Assembly: GCA_950022655.1 (NCBI GenBank)
Contig: OX465589.1
Coordinates: 28,621,970-28,685,969, forward strand
Origin: Alentia gelatinosa
Lineage: Eukaryota > Annelida > Polychaeta > Phyllodocida > Polynoidae
Direction: 5' to 3'
DNA: 64,000 bases
The position numbers and the translations under genes were made by a program. Each line of letters begins with the position of its first letter. Position 1 is the first letter of the stretch. Under the pieces are notes generated by a model. That model saw only the letters and a program-made list of their open reading frames with translations. It was not told the origin of the DNA and searched no databases. Shown here piece by piece: positions 40,401 to 51,652 of the stretch.

Positions 40401-40665
40401 ATCTAATAAAGCCTTTTTGGGGGAATCGCAACGCTCGGTATATCGAGTTATTACTGCTACTAATAAGTGGCTCTTCCAAAGAATAAGGATTAATGGTAAC
40501 AACATTTGTTTTCTTCTGCGACAGCATCGCAGAAAATCTAATAAACCCTTTTTGGGGAATCGCAACGCTCGGTATATCGAGTTATTACTGCTACTAATAA
40601 GTGGCTCTTCCAAAGAATAAGGATTAATGGTAACAACATTTGTTTTCTTCTGCGACAGCATCGCA
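40401..40665 (+). repeat. Recent tandem duplication, 135-bp unit x2
   Basis: The block starting ATCTAATAAA recurs at 40536 and runs to the same end ACAGCATCGCA with almost no differences, so the duplication is young. Confidence 0.85.
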
Positions 40666-40773
40666 TGCAGGTTGATTTCCATAAACTGGGTCAGCGCCAG
40701 CCATATCTAATTATATTCGAGTATATATACAACATGTATCATAGTAGGCCTGCCGTGAAGTCAGTACTCTGCG

Positions 40774-40901
40774 AAGTCGGTACCCGTGAACTCGATACCG
40801 CTGTCAAGTTGGTAACGGTGAACTTGTTATCACTGCGAGGTCGGTACTGGTGCACTTGATACCGCTGCAAAGTCCGTACCGATGAATTCGATACTGCTGC
40901 T
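40774..40901 (+). repeat. Diverged 32-bp minisatellite, 4 copies
   Basis: Consensus begins AAGTCGGTACCGGTGAACT and continues CGATACCGCTG; starts at 40774, 40806, 40838 and 40870. Confidence 0.7.
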
Positions 40902-41863
40902 GTCCCGAGTCTATTTGTAGGACTTTCCCTAACGGCTGATAGGCCCAGAAATCGGTATCCCAGCGAGAAGGGGTGTGGTAGTTGAAGGGTTAGGCATAGG
41001 ATACAGGGACTGAAGCCAGTTTACCTACATGCTTAATAGGGACTTGCTAGGAGGCCCCAGCATTAAATGCTAACCGACCTGTTTTTTTTAAGGTCGGCCT
41101 CAAACCTGCAGAATGTACCAACCGACATGAAAATTCTGTTTGATATTAGTCATGGCACGACTCCTGTTCACATATTATTCTAGAGTATAGGGCCGGACAA
41201 GTCTGACTAGTTAATATATGAGGCGACAATCTTATTCCTAATAAATTTTCAAGAATTCTATTACTTTATTCCTAGGCATACTGGCGCACACATTTTTACT
41301 TTCTCATGGCAACAGTATTAGCCTATCTAGAATGAAATCTGCTATCGCTCTTATCTGACCCACTTCATTAGAGTCGTGATTATCTTCATCAACTCGTTAG
41401 CAGCGTTCTCGTTTCTCTACACTAATGAGATCGCCAGAGTCTAAGCCTCCCCCTCTCTTTATCCCGCGATATTAGGGTCAGTCACTCAGTCTGTATATAC
41501 TGTATCATCGTAGTACAACCTGTAAGTGTCATCAGTGGCTTCCCTATCATAACGTTTAGAGGTTAGTTCCTAACTAAAATGATTCACTACTCCGATGACA
41601 GTTAATAAACTATAGAATGCCTGTTCATTGAGTCTCATTTTAGGTTCGCTGACTGGAATTGATGTATGATTCAATTTTCAAAAGACTAATCAATGATACT
41701 TAATTATAATAACCCTTCTGAGAAGTTGTGGCGGAGTATTTTTTTATAGAACATCGAGGACCATCCCCTGGTGTTGGTTCATCAAAGAAAGCAGTTAACC
41801 ATATAATCACCAGACATGATAAGTATTCAGCATTGTGGTGATATAATGTAGAACTTTACTCAC

Positions 41864-44208
41864 GTTTTGCTGAGTAGGTTGTCCTGCTCTGACGGCGTCA
41901 TCGAGTCAATGCTCTCGTTAGGACTGGCTTGCTTCTTGAGGATCAGGTTTGGTAGTACATGTGGGACAGACTCGAGTGGAGCCACCACATCCTCATCCTC
42001 CTCCAGGTTCGTATCGTACTCATCATCCAGGATTCGATCTACATCCGACTCCCCTGCGTACTGTCCGATGGCGACCTGCTCAGCTTCTTGCTGTGTCTCG
42101 GCTTCATTGGATGTGTCTGGCTCTCCGCTACCCGGGCTCGTCACCAACACAGTGGGAGATGTGTAGGACGGCGGGGTGTTCATGATGTCCGGGTCTTCTA
42201 TCGTGGACAGACGTTTTACCACTGACGGCAGAGACGAGCTCTCACTGGAGCTCCGTGAGACTGGACTCGACACGGGACTTGGCAACAACTCGCTCTGCTT
42301 TGAGCCGTTCAGGTTTAAGATCATATCACTGGTCTTTTCCTCAAGGTCAGCCACTGACCCTCGGTTTGACCCCACACTTGACCCTTGGGATAACCTCTTC
42401 TTGTCCAAATCCCCCATGGTGACCTTTTCCTCCAGAGAGTCGGAGTTACGTGAGTTTCTCTGTTGCTGGTATCGCGCGATCCAGGATGGCGATCTTCTGG
42501 GGACAGCTACATCTCCGGGTGCGGGACTGAGCGGACTTGTCGGACTGGCAGTCATTTTCACCTCGGTGAGGTCATGTCCGCTGTCTGACCGTGCCATCTC
42601 CTCACCACTCCCTGAGCTGTACGTGCTGTCAGACATCTTGGACGAGTCGATCGTCTCGGGGACAGCTTCCCCGTACATCCTTTGCCAGTATGAGTCGGCC
42701 TCAGTGAGAGACGCTGCGATCTCCTCTCGGGATAGAGAGCTGTCCTCCCTGGAGCGCCGCTTGGGAAGCAGCACCCCACCTGAGGCGGAGTTGTTGCCTG
42801 GTGGTGCACCAGGACCCCGGTTGTTGCGACGTCGCCATGCCGGCAGCTCCTCAGCGACCTGCGGCTCACTGGACGTCGTCGACGAAGAGGGACTGGTGGC
42901 GGCCCCTGGCGGCGTGTTAGCTCCCAGCGCCTCAGGGCGGTCACTGGACCGTGATGTCTGCGGACTTGTGAATACATCCTCCTCGTCCTGCAGTATAGGC
43001 TCGGGGCTCTGCGGTTTGTCAGACTCACTGAGGTCTCTCGATCGGCGGTGTACAGAAGCCGGCTCTGTGGTCGTGTCAGAGTTCTGTCTTTGTCGTGTGT
43101 AGCGTGTCTCGACTTCGTGGTTGTTATCCTGCAGCCGCTCATAGTGTTGGTTACTACTACTGCTGCCGTTCTCACCTCGCGGTGGGGAATGGTTCTGCTC
43201 CTGTGGGAGACTTTTCTGTTTGGGAGAGACTACCTCCTCCTCCTCCTCCTCCATCTCCACCTGGTGGTCAGTGAAGGAGGCTCTCTCGGGACTGAGGCTG
43301 GGGCTGATGGGACTCCTGGGAGTGCCACGTGGAGACGTCACACTCTGCTCTTTCACTGGCAGTGAATCTGGTTTACTGTTAGTGTAGCGACTCGCCCTCA
43401 CCGACGCCGTCAGGTTGGGCGCCGAGCTCGACAAACCCGCGCTCTTATTTGCTTCCTCCTCGTACTTCTGCCGTACCCAGCGCGGCGGCAGCACCCTCTC
43501 CACCTGCCGCTCCTGGTGCAGCACCTCGACCGACTCGGCGCGCTTGGGTTTCTCGTGCAGCTCGGCGCCGTCGCCGTGCAGGCGGGCTTTGCGGTCCGCC
43601 TCCTGCTCCATCTTGGTGGGGTCGGACGAGGACCGCGGTTTGGTGAGGTAGTTCACCACTGGCTTGTTGGTGTAGTTCACCGGCGGCTTCTCTGGGAGCC
43701 GGTTGCGGTAGCTGCTGACGGGCGAGCGCGAGGTGGGCGAGGTGGGCGAGACGGCGCGGTCCCGCGCGGGCGACGCACGCCGCGTGAACGCCCGCTTCTG
43801 CTCTTGGTCCTTCTTGTTCTGCTCCTCCATCTTGGCAAAGATGGCCCGCGTGTACTTGAACCGCTGTACATGGTTTGTGGTCTCGAAGAACTTCTGTGGG
43901 TCGGCGAGGTTCGGGTCGAGGTTCGGCTCGGGGCTTCTCTGTGACTTGATCACTTCCGGTTTGACAGCCTCCGGTGCTTGTTTCCGGCGGTTGTTCTCCG
44001 GGGACTTGGGGCCAGCGGCGGGGCGGTTGTAGCGGATGTGGTTGTTGCTGTCACTGTTGTTCTTAGCGGCGTCAAGCTCTGTTTGGAAGACATTCTTCAG
44101 GCGGCTCACCTTGTTGCCGAACGGTCCGCCGTAGGAGCGAGAAATGTCGTCTGGGTGGTGGGGCTCGTAGGAATGCACTGGCCGAGGCATGGTGTCAGGC
44201 CTGGACAT
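41864..44208 (-). CDS. Alternative first coding exon A (781 codons), neurabin-like N-terminus
   Basis: The frame starts with MSRPDTMPRPVHSYEPHH at 44208, nine bases after an in-frame TAA, and runs 781 codons to donor AC|GTGAGT (phase 2), joining the exon at 2393. Near the N-terminus, KVSRLKNVFQ (residue ~33) and, about 70 residues on, QRFKYTRAIFAKMEEQ resemble in order and spacing the two short segments of the F-actin-binding N-terminus of neurabin/spinophilin. Further on are a basic SPSWIARYQQQRNSRN and a tryptophan motif LPAWRRRNNRG like those of phostensin/taperin. A six-glutamate run (near 43230-43252) comes from CTC repeats on the plus strand. The rest is Ser/Pro-rich with many SP sites. 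No PP1-docking or PDZ segment lies in this exon. Actin scaffold is an inference; the exon itself is nearly certain. Confidence 0.85.
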
Positions 44209-44737
44209 ACTGTCTTATAACTATCAGTAGAATCTGTTTGGAATGTACTCAAGCTTTCTACATCCACACAAAACGAAAGGTACCACAACACATCCACTGA
44301 CTTCCTCCCTCGGTCAACATGGATGTGGGTACCGTAGATACATATGCTACAAGGTATGATATCCAAAGGTGCTCGGACTCATTTAGACAGTCAGGTGCTG
44401 CTTTTCTATGGTTAAACAGACACTTATAAGCGACTTGGGTTAGGGATCTTTCGATTTATTCTTTCGGTTTCCTTTTTTTTTGTTACTAGGTAATTTTCCT
44501 GGTTTTCATGAGCACCAAAGGATCAAGCGAAAGGAAGAGTCTCTCCTGGGGGGACTATGGCGCTGCTTGGGGTTTCCTTGGAGATGGCTTGGTTGCTAAG
44601 GGCGATGGTTGCTAGGAAGATAAAGGCAGAGGCGAGGGGAGGGGAGGGTTGAACGCTCTAGTTGTTGATGCTAGTTTCCATGTTGTCAGGTGTTGCTTGG
44701 CAACGGCGTCTACGCGTTGAAATACAACCAGGCAACC
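44209..44737 (-). other. 5' untranslated part of exon A with upstream ORFs
   Basis: A strong minus-strand acceptor (TTTTTTGTGTCTTTGCAG) ends at 44738, so exon A probably begins at 44737 and holds about 530 bases of 5' UTR before ATG 44208. A noncoding exon further upstream is then implied, with its promoter above 44.76 kb. The UTR holds several short upstream ORFs, for example METSINN-stop at about 44683 and MKTRKIT-stop near 44513. A weak acceptor GACAG directly before the ATG is an alternative exon start. Confidence 0.5.
44692..44704. promoter_or_regulatory. X-box-like palindrome GTTGCTTGGCAAC
   Basis: A symmetrical RFX-type X-box lies close to the putative 5' start of exon A. Further half-sites (GGTTGCTA) occur at 44591 and 44607, and CAGGCAACC at 44729. 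RFX factors bind GTTGC-N-GGCAAC and regulate ciliary and neuronal genes in animals. Whether this copy acts as DNA or is only transcribed UTR is unknown. Confidence 0.35.
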
Positions 44738-46074
44738 CTGCAAAGACACAAAAAAGAAGAACATTAGAAACTTGGTATACACCTTTTTCTACATGGATAT
44801 CAAAAGTAATAAAAGTAAGAACACTCAATGAACATGCAAGGGGTGATCTCAAACCATATTCAAACTAAATCGCTCTAAATCCATACAGTCGCGGTCAATA
44901 CGTGCGCTTAAATGATGCATATATCATATGCTAATATATCAAGTTGATATACATTAATTTCAATATCTGATAAATATATATAAAAACCCTTTATCGTAGA
45001 TATCAGGTGTTTTTTATATGTATTATGTTAGACCTGTATTTGCTAGGCCTATATTGTTGGGCGGTGTAATCTCTTTTTTAAATTTTCATAAGGGATAAAG
45101 ATGGGTACAGGAGTTCTTCCGGGCAACCGAGTCGAGCACCAAGTACATGGTCTGCTTATAATGGTTCCGCTGTACTTATCTTTACCTCACACTAAGACCA
45201 TCATAACAGTTCTTGGTTACCTACCACATATAAAACGTTAGAATTCTGTCGGATCTCCTCGGAGTTTCACCCACACATAGAGACAGACATATCAGAACTA
45301 AGAATGAAGGGTGAAGTCCCATGAGAGTGAGAATCTCGTGGAGAGAAAATCTCGAACCTGCTATTCTTTTTTCAAGTTCTAAACTCAGCTGTCTTTCTCA
45401 TCTCAGGATGTGTGTGTGAACATTCAAAAAATAGCATCTATTGCTGTAGTTTTCTGATCAGAGACCACAACCTTATGCTGGTGTCAGGTCTATAAATGTT
45501 TGCGACTGCCAGCAACTACCTAAAGCCTACGTCATCCCAAATAATAGCCCGTTCAGAATTTTGTTGGTCGTCGGCAAAGTCCTGGCCATTTTCATTTTAG
45601 TACCTGTCTCAAGCAAAATATTAGGCCATTTGAAACTATGCTGGTGTAATAGTATTTCCCCTTGACTGCGCTATTTTTGTCGCTAGTGTTATAACTAAAC
45701 CATCTGTTGGGAAGTGATGATTTATAACACTCAAAGATTATTCAAAGTATATAAGCAAAACACAGACAATCTTCACGATGGAATCAAGCCTAGCTTTCTA
45801 ATTTCTTAATGATTTTCTAACATATTGAGAATATGAAGCTTGTGTTACAAGTCTCCGACTAATTGTCTGATAAAAACAACTATCACAAATACGGATGCTC
45901 AATGGAAAAAGACTGCCGTGAACTTGAATGACCTTGCATGACCTCCAGGGAGCTGACCAAAGCTGACCGTGTCCGATAAGCGACCTGATGACATTGACCT
46001 TGCCCGGAATGGTCGATAAAAGCCCTTCTAACCCATCCCTGAGCCGTGAGCCCGGTCACACTCACATACCTCAG

Positions 46075-46134
46075 CCAATCAGCATCCAGGGCACAGATCG
46101 ACACGGCAGCCAGGCGTCTCGTTACTATGGTAAC
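46075..46134. promoter_or_regulatory. CCAAT box plus X-box in the divergent intergenic region
   Basis: CCAATCAG at 46075-46082 is followed 40 bases on by GTTACTATGGTAAC at 46121-46134, a near-perfect RFX X-box. It lies between the minus-strand gene (left) and candidate plus-strand exons (right). Several TGACC half-sites precede it at 45930-46010. A bidirectional promoter or enhancer is a reasonable guess. Confidence 0.35.
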
Positions 46135-47229
46135 GGCACTGCTCTGCCCTAATATCGCCCAGGGTCCATGTTTATTCGCATCACCCAATAAGCATGGCTT
46201 TGTAGGATCGACTGAGCTTAGGGTTCTTATATTTGTCCAAAGGTAGGACATGTTTCACTTAAGCTGGAAACCGACATAATCAAACAGACTCTTGTAACAC
46301 TTGTCATTAGAAATGTAATAGGAAAGGTAGATATATGGGTGTGGGGAGTTTATCGAACTGAATTTAGTTACAGGTCTTCAGATTAGTGGTATGTGATGTT
46401 CTCTATCAGTGGGTATTGGGATTAGATAATTAATGCCACTTTCCCAGTAGAATTACTCAAACTAATTAACTCTATTTACATTGGGCTAGATCTGATAGAA
46501 TGATCTTACAGATTAGGATTTCGTAACAGCATCAATTTTACCTTCCTAATCATTGATTACTAATAATTACGAGGATTCCCGACACCCACTTCCCTGTAAA
46601 TACATGAATCAAACTACATTGTATATAAGATAATATATACATGTACTTCTTTTTACTATACCAAATATTGAAGTTATATAAAGCCTTTACTCCAACCAGT
46701 ACTCCGACTAACAAATCCTGAGCAGGTCCTAAATAAAGCTGTATACGTAATGGATATTGTATACATCACGTAGAGTAAGTTACTAAATATGCCAGGCCTG
46801 CCGTCCGGATCCGGCTTACGTGTGCTGTGTATTTACAGGACTCACCGGGAGGTGGCTTGGCCGTCTGCACACTGATTAGTTATCTCAATTAGCAGTGTCA
46901 TCTCTAATTAGCACTATTTACGACGACCTACCGCATAAGAGCCATCCACTGGCGATCAGCCGAACTACACCAGCCAGACTGACACATATGTCATACTGAT
47001 ATGTGACGAAATGCACTTTGCTGCTAGGATATATTGTTATAAAATATCATAATAAATGTACACATGTTCCGGAGACGTCGGTGAAGGTAATACACGGAAT
47101 AATCTCTACAACTGCTATCACTGCTGAGAAATAAGGCATATTTAGTTACTGGAATACATGTATGCGTAACACTATAGAAATAACGAATGACTGTGTTCCA
47201 GGGCATTCACAAGAAAATAGAAATTGTAT

Positions 47230-47480
47230 TTTCTATATGTAAAATTGAACTTACTGCCTCAGAGAGACCAAGAAAACACTAAGATTTTTTTTCATCGGTT
47301 GTGTGCAGAAGTGTTCTCCAGCCTCGTATTCTTAACCAAAGAAAACACTTCGATGTCGTCCATGGCCAAGGGCTAAGGTGTGTGGGGATGTTTAAACCAC
47401 TGGTTTATTAGCATGAATGAGGCTCATTTTATACTATCTTTGTTTTACACAAGTACAATTATTTTATGAATTGGAAACTA
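47230..47480 (+). mobile_element. hAT-like MITE, copy 4 (left end lost)
   Basis: Shares ACTGCCTCAGAGAGACCA with the copy at 7932, and AAACCACTGGTTTATTAGC then TGAATGAGGCTCA with the copy at 20558. The left terminal repeat is not recognisable. Confidence 0.45.
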
Positions 47481-47841
47481 AATCCTAAAATGATGTTCCA
47501 ATAATGATTAATCTGGGTTCAAATCTGCTAGACCTACCTGTCTAACACATCCCTCAGTTAGAGGGCCTTCTCTTCTATCTGTCCTCATGGTCAGCAGAGA
47601 GATTAACCCTATCAGTACTGCCTACCCCATGATAACAGCGAGTCTTCTCACATCACCCCTGCTAGACCCACCTGCCTAACACAGTCCACAGACAGCAGCC
47701 TGTCTCTTTGGTGTGACTGCGTCGTCAGTGCGGAGATTAACCCTATCAGACCCGCGTACCTCCAGAGACTGCCCGGTCTTTTGAAAGCCTGATGTGACGA
47801 TAGCGAGGTCACTCTTTATCCACAACACTCACAAAGACAGC

Positions 47842-47902
47842 ATGAATCGATATTCCGTGTACAGCGACCCACCCCCATCCACATCATCCTTGCGTATAGA
47901 AG
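47842..47902 (+). CDS. Candidate first coding exon of a plus-strand gene (MNRYSVYSD...)
   Basis: ATG 47842 begins MNRYSVYSDPPPSTSSLRIE and reaches a donor GAAG|GTAATG in phase 1. The peptide composition looks coding, and the exit phase matches the possible phase-1 entry of the acceptor at 63058. No domain is visible, and the donor is only moderately good. It lies 3 kb to the right of the minus-strand gene in divergent orientation. Confidence 0.28.
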
Positions 47903-48028
47903 GTAATGCTCGTCCGTATTGTAGTTCAAGGCGGTGGTCGGTCAGGGGTAGGATGCTCCCCGTTCAGGATCTACTGATGGAACCGTTATCTGATTCATAC
48001 TCTAAGTCTAGAGCTCAAATACTGCCCT

Positions 48029-48177
48029 TTATCCTACCCCTAATATAAAATCCCATAGGCTTAACATTGGGTTTCCGTATGCCACGCTGACTGGCATACG
48101 GAGTTTTATATGCCACTAGTGGCATACAGCATTGTTATCACGTAATATTCCAAAATCGAGGAGATAGAGTAGGATAA
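48029..48177 (+). mobile_element. MITE family 2, copy 1 (TTATCCTAC ends)
   Basis: Ends are TTATCCTACCCC and GAGTAGGATAA (inverted). Inside are a perfect 10-bp stem CCGTATGCCA/TGGCATACGG (48075-48101, 7-base loop) and the perfect 18-bp palindrome TATGCCACTAGTGGCATA at 48109-48126. No ORF. Confidence 0.55.
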
Positions 48178-51021
48178 AATCAAAACCTGATTCGTTTTAA
48201 TCTTGTCCATCGCATTCCACTCCTGAAGTTTTGGCTCCGGACTTCACTCGGCTTCGCCTCATGAAGTCACTTTGCCAAACTTCAGTCGTGGAATACGGTG
48301 GACAAGATTAAACCTCATCCAGTTTTACGATAATATTTGCCAACATGTTCAGCACAGAAAACCCATTGACATGGACACTAAACATTTTTGAAATAATAAC
48401 TGTTGGCCAGCCAGCCATCAAATAACATAGGAGTGTAAATTCCCAAAAGAAATCTTCACTCAAAATGTGGCCAGCACTGATCAATGGTATGAGATTCTAC
48501 GATGTAGTCTTTTATCTCAAAGAAGTCGCTGTAGAGTGTCTGGTAACAGGACTGGTCCTTTCTATTATAGACTGCCTATATCAGGAAGTGCCTCGAGGCC
48601 CCGTTACTAGCGTGACGTGAAAGGAGCTATGCAGATAATGCGACATGTTAACCCCTCGTCTCCTGTGCGGATTCTTCTAACCCCTTTTCTCCTGTGAGTC
48701 AATTAGGGGGCAGACCGAGCCTACTACCAAGACAGCAATCCGTTCAAAATACAACATTTTCACAGACATGTGTTCAGGCCTTTTACTTTATGTGTTTCAA
48801 AAATAAGCTTCAGCCTGATCATTTATATTATTATACCATGATCGTTGAATATTTGATACTTAACCAAAATGTTACCTGGAACCCCAAATAACCTTTAGAC
48901 CAGGTTGAGTGTGAATTCGTTGGCAGCTACCGCTTGAAAGAGCTCGATGTTGGGGTTTGTCAAGTGTTGTCAGGGCGTGGGTATGTCAACAACAGCGGTT
49001 TCATCCTAGGGAATCCTCAGGCTGCATTTATGTTGGTGGATTAAGATGGTAAAATGATCCATGATCAAAAAAATCGGCCCTGTCAATAGGTTGTGACAGG
49101 TGAATAAACATGACTTTAATTTCTGTGTTGAAATGATGTAAGGTGGGTTTATTTCATTGAAAAAGTGAGGGGTTTTCACTTTATTAAGGTTTACAAAAAA
49201 AAATGGAACCTCAGATAACGTAAGCACTAAAAAAACAGTGGGGTATCACGGAGTAAGACCTGAGTTACTCCTTCTGGATGGAGAGCTCCAGCTTTCAAGC
49301 AGCTATTCAAATGTGGATACCAGGTAATCACATAGATTTCTCTATAAGCCAACCGTGAACTGTCCAATACACATTCCTGAGCCTCAAGCTATAAGTCCTT
49401 TACCAGTGTTAATGGGGAGTTGCTGTTCCTACGTGGTTATGGGTCTGCAATCTGCGCTAGGATAAAATGGCCGTTTAGATATCAAAGTGCATGATATTAT
49501 TTGTTCGGTTATTACAGAATCAATACGGCATTTGGTCTATTAGAGTATTATGTAATATATAAAACAATCAGCTCTAAAATCACATGACACGCGTGACTGA
49601 CAATACATACTGGAGCCTTAACGTCGTGTGTAATTAACTAGGACACCGGATATTACACTACTCATTAGTGGTCCATTCTTTTATTAAGGAGCTTTATCGC
49701 TGACGTAGACGCTGGGACTTTACCGACACAAGTAAACAATAAAAGTCCTCCCCCCCCCCCCCACCACTCCTCATAATTATATAATCATCGTGACACATTA
49801 AACCAGGGCGTATAAGTACGGCTGGTACAATGATCTTAGTGAAGATTATATCGGTGAGACAGGCCTGCAGTGTGCCTGGTCCAGTTAAGACCCGTCAGTG
49901 GAGTCATCGGTCTGTGCTGTAGTCTGTGAGTAGTATATGAAACAAGGGGCAACAAAACTGGCTACAGTTCGTCTGTGTAAACATTGCCCTGCGTTCAAAT
50001 TAGTATACTCTATCTCTGCCAACGCTGACCTCCTGACGTTGGGAGGAAATTCCGTCCACTGTGTTTCTTAAGGTTACCATATTTTGTTAAAACCTTTCCT
50101 AGATAGGCCAGCATATCCATTGTAAATTATTCGATATATTTTGTCTGGAAAGTTTTTCGACGGCCCTACATTTGGTCTATATCATAGTCCCTTTTTACAA
50201 TCACAATATTCATTCAAAAGGGAACCATTTTCTCTCTTTAGAGCGTGCTTGTACGCACTATACATTGTCTAAAGGTTAGAGTGGTCACATATAGACTTCC
50301 AGCATATTGCAAAAAAAAATCCCTTCACTATCTGCGTGTTATTCACTATGATATTGTGAAACGAGCAGAGGCCCAGTGTCTCAGGGTCTTCAGGCATGCC
50401 CAGCTGACCATAACCAATCACTTAATACCAAAATAACTCATTGACCTACTGGTGCTTGATATGTTTGGATCCCAGACTAGTCAAGCAGCTGCAGAAGTTG
50501 CAAGTTGACTGGGTGCAAGTGGGTTACAGAAAACTATCCATATACTGAATGCAACCCAAAACTTTTAATTGTTATTCATTCATTATTTTACCCCCATTCA
50601 TCAATGATGAATATTCTATTTGCTCCTACTTTGCTGTACTGTGTTTTGCCCTAATTTTAATACATTCAATGTAATGAACTAATCGATACTTGCAAATCAA
50701 TCAATGGATCCTTTATTCCCGGACCATCTAGGATTATAGTCCACTCACACATCGTCTGCTATATCAATGCTATGATACAAAATTATCAACCCCGGACATT
50801 TTTATCAGAGCTTCAAGACTACCGCTGTCCTTTCGGTACGATCGTATCTTAGCTGTAAGCTGACCCAGTCCCTTAACACTCACCTGTATCATGATAATCC
50901 TCCATTAGTGGAGTGTGAGTCAGTCTAGGGATTGTTAGTAAGCGGTACTCCCCTCCCCCAACTCCATGCATGCCGTGACGTTTACGCACACGCATGGGTT
51001 CACTGCACCACTCGAATGGGA

Positions 51022-51080
51022 GCAGTAATGATCATACATGTCCTGTTTGGGCAGTAATGAGCCTACGTGTGATGTGGTAG
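51022..51080 (+). repeat. Two diverged outlying copies of the 30-bp minisatellite unit
   Basis: GCAGTAATGA starts at 51022 and 51051, 29 bases apart, each followed by a CATACATGT- or CCTACGTGT-like stretch matching the main array 600 bases downstream. Confidence 0.6.
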
Positions 51081-51652
51081 TGTTACATGCTCTTTCCCTA
51101 GGCCTAGCCGGTCAGGTTTGCTCCATGATATTACTCCATAGAGGAAAACCTTAGCAACGATCAACGGGACCATCCCCACTCATAAAAGAGATAAATATAT
51201 AGCACGGCAACTCCAACTAGTCTGCAGCCAGCTACGCTGGTCGTAACATCAGAAATAAAGCTCATAAAAGGAATGTGGACTTTGACCGTTTACATTCAGA
51301 TAGTAACACTGCTGAAGAAGCTGTAGGGTGAAAGGTATGAAAACTACTGAGACGATCTTGATATTGGTTGGTTTTATTTTAGAAACGTTAATCTAAATTT
51401 GGGGTTTCTTTTGAGGTCCCCTGCGAGTCATTCGAATTACTCGTTTTAGAGATTGTCGGGGTGTTTTTGGTTGGTGTGGGCAGCAAGATTTTCACCTCAC
51501 TCTGACACCCATGTCCAACATGAATGGCCTGGCTCAAAAGGATGGCCGTCAATCACAAAAGTGCCAATCCCATTGTAACCTCCAGACACCACATCAACAG
51601 CCTTACGACTCAGCCAGAGACCAACACCCAGACTGGCGGAGCAGCCAGCATC

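Larger units (their letters stand above)
33131..41863. other. Intron immediately downstream of exon A
   Basis: Holds the SINE, one family 2 MITE, the 40.4 kb duplication, the 32-bp minisatellite and poly(C) runs at 35895, 38603 and 38789. No supported exon. Confidence 0.45.
44740..47841. other. Intergenic region between divergent gene sets
   Basis: The CCAAT/X-box cluster lies at 46.1 kb and a decayed MITE at 47.2 kb. The noncoding first exon of transcript A should lie here, but I could not place it. Confidence 0.4.

Noticed and set aside
42176..43102. 308-codon plus-strand ORF opposite exon A
   Set aside because: It lies wholly within exon A on the other strand; Ser/Arg-rich composition mirrors the exon's codon use. 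No splice or start signals.
42558..43175. 205-codon minus-strand ORF within exon A
   Set aside because: Out-of-frame shadow of the real coding frame, which is longer and ends at a proper donor.
45883..46251. 122-codon minus-strand ORF
   Set aside because: Overlaps the CCAAT/X-box region; no coding-like composition or splice pairing.
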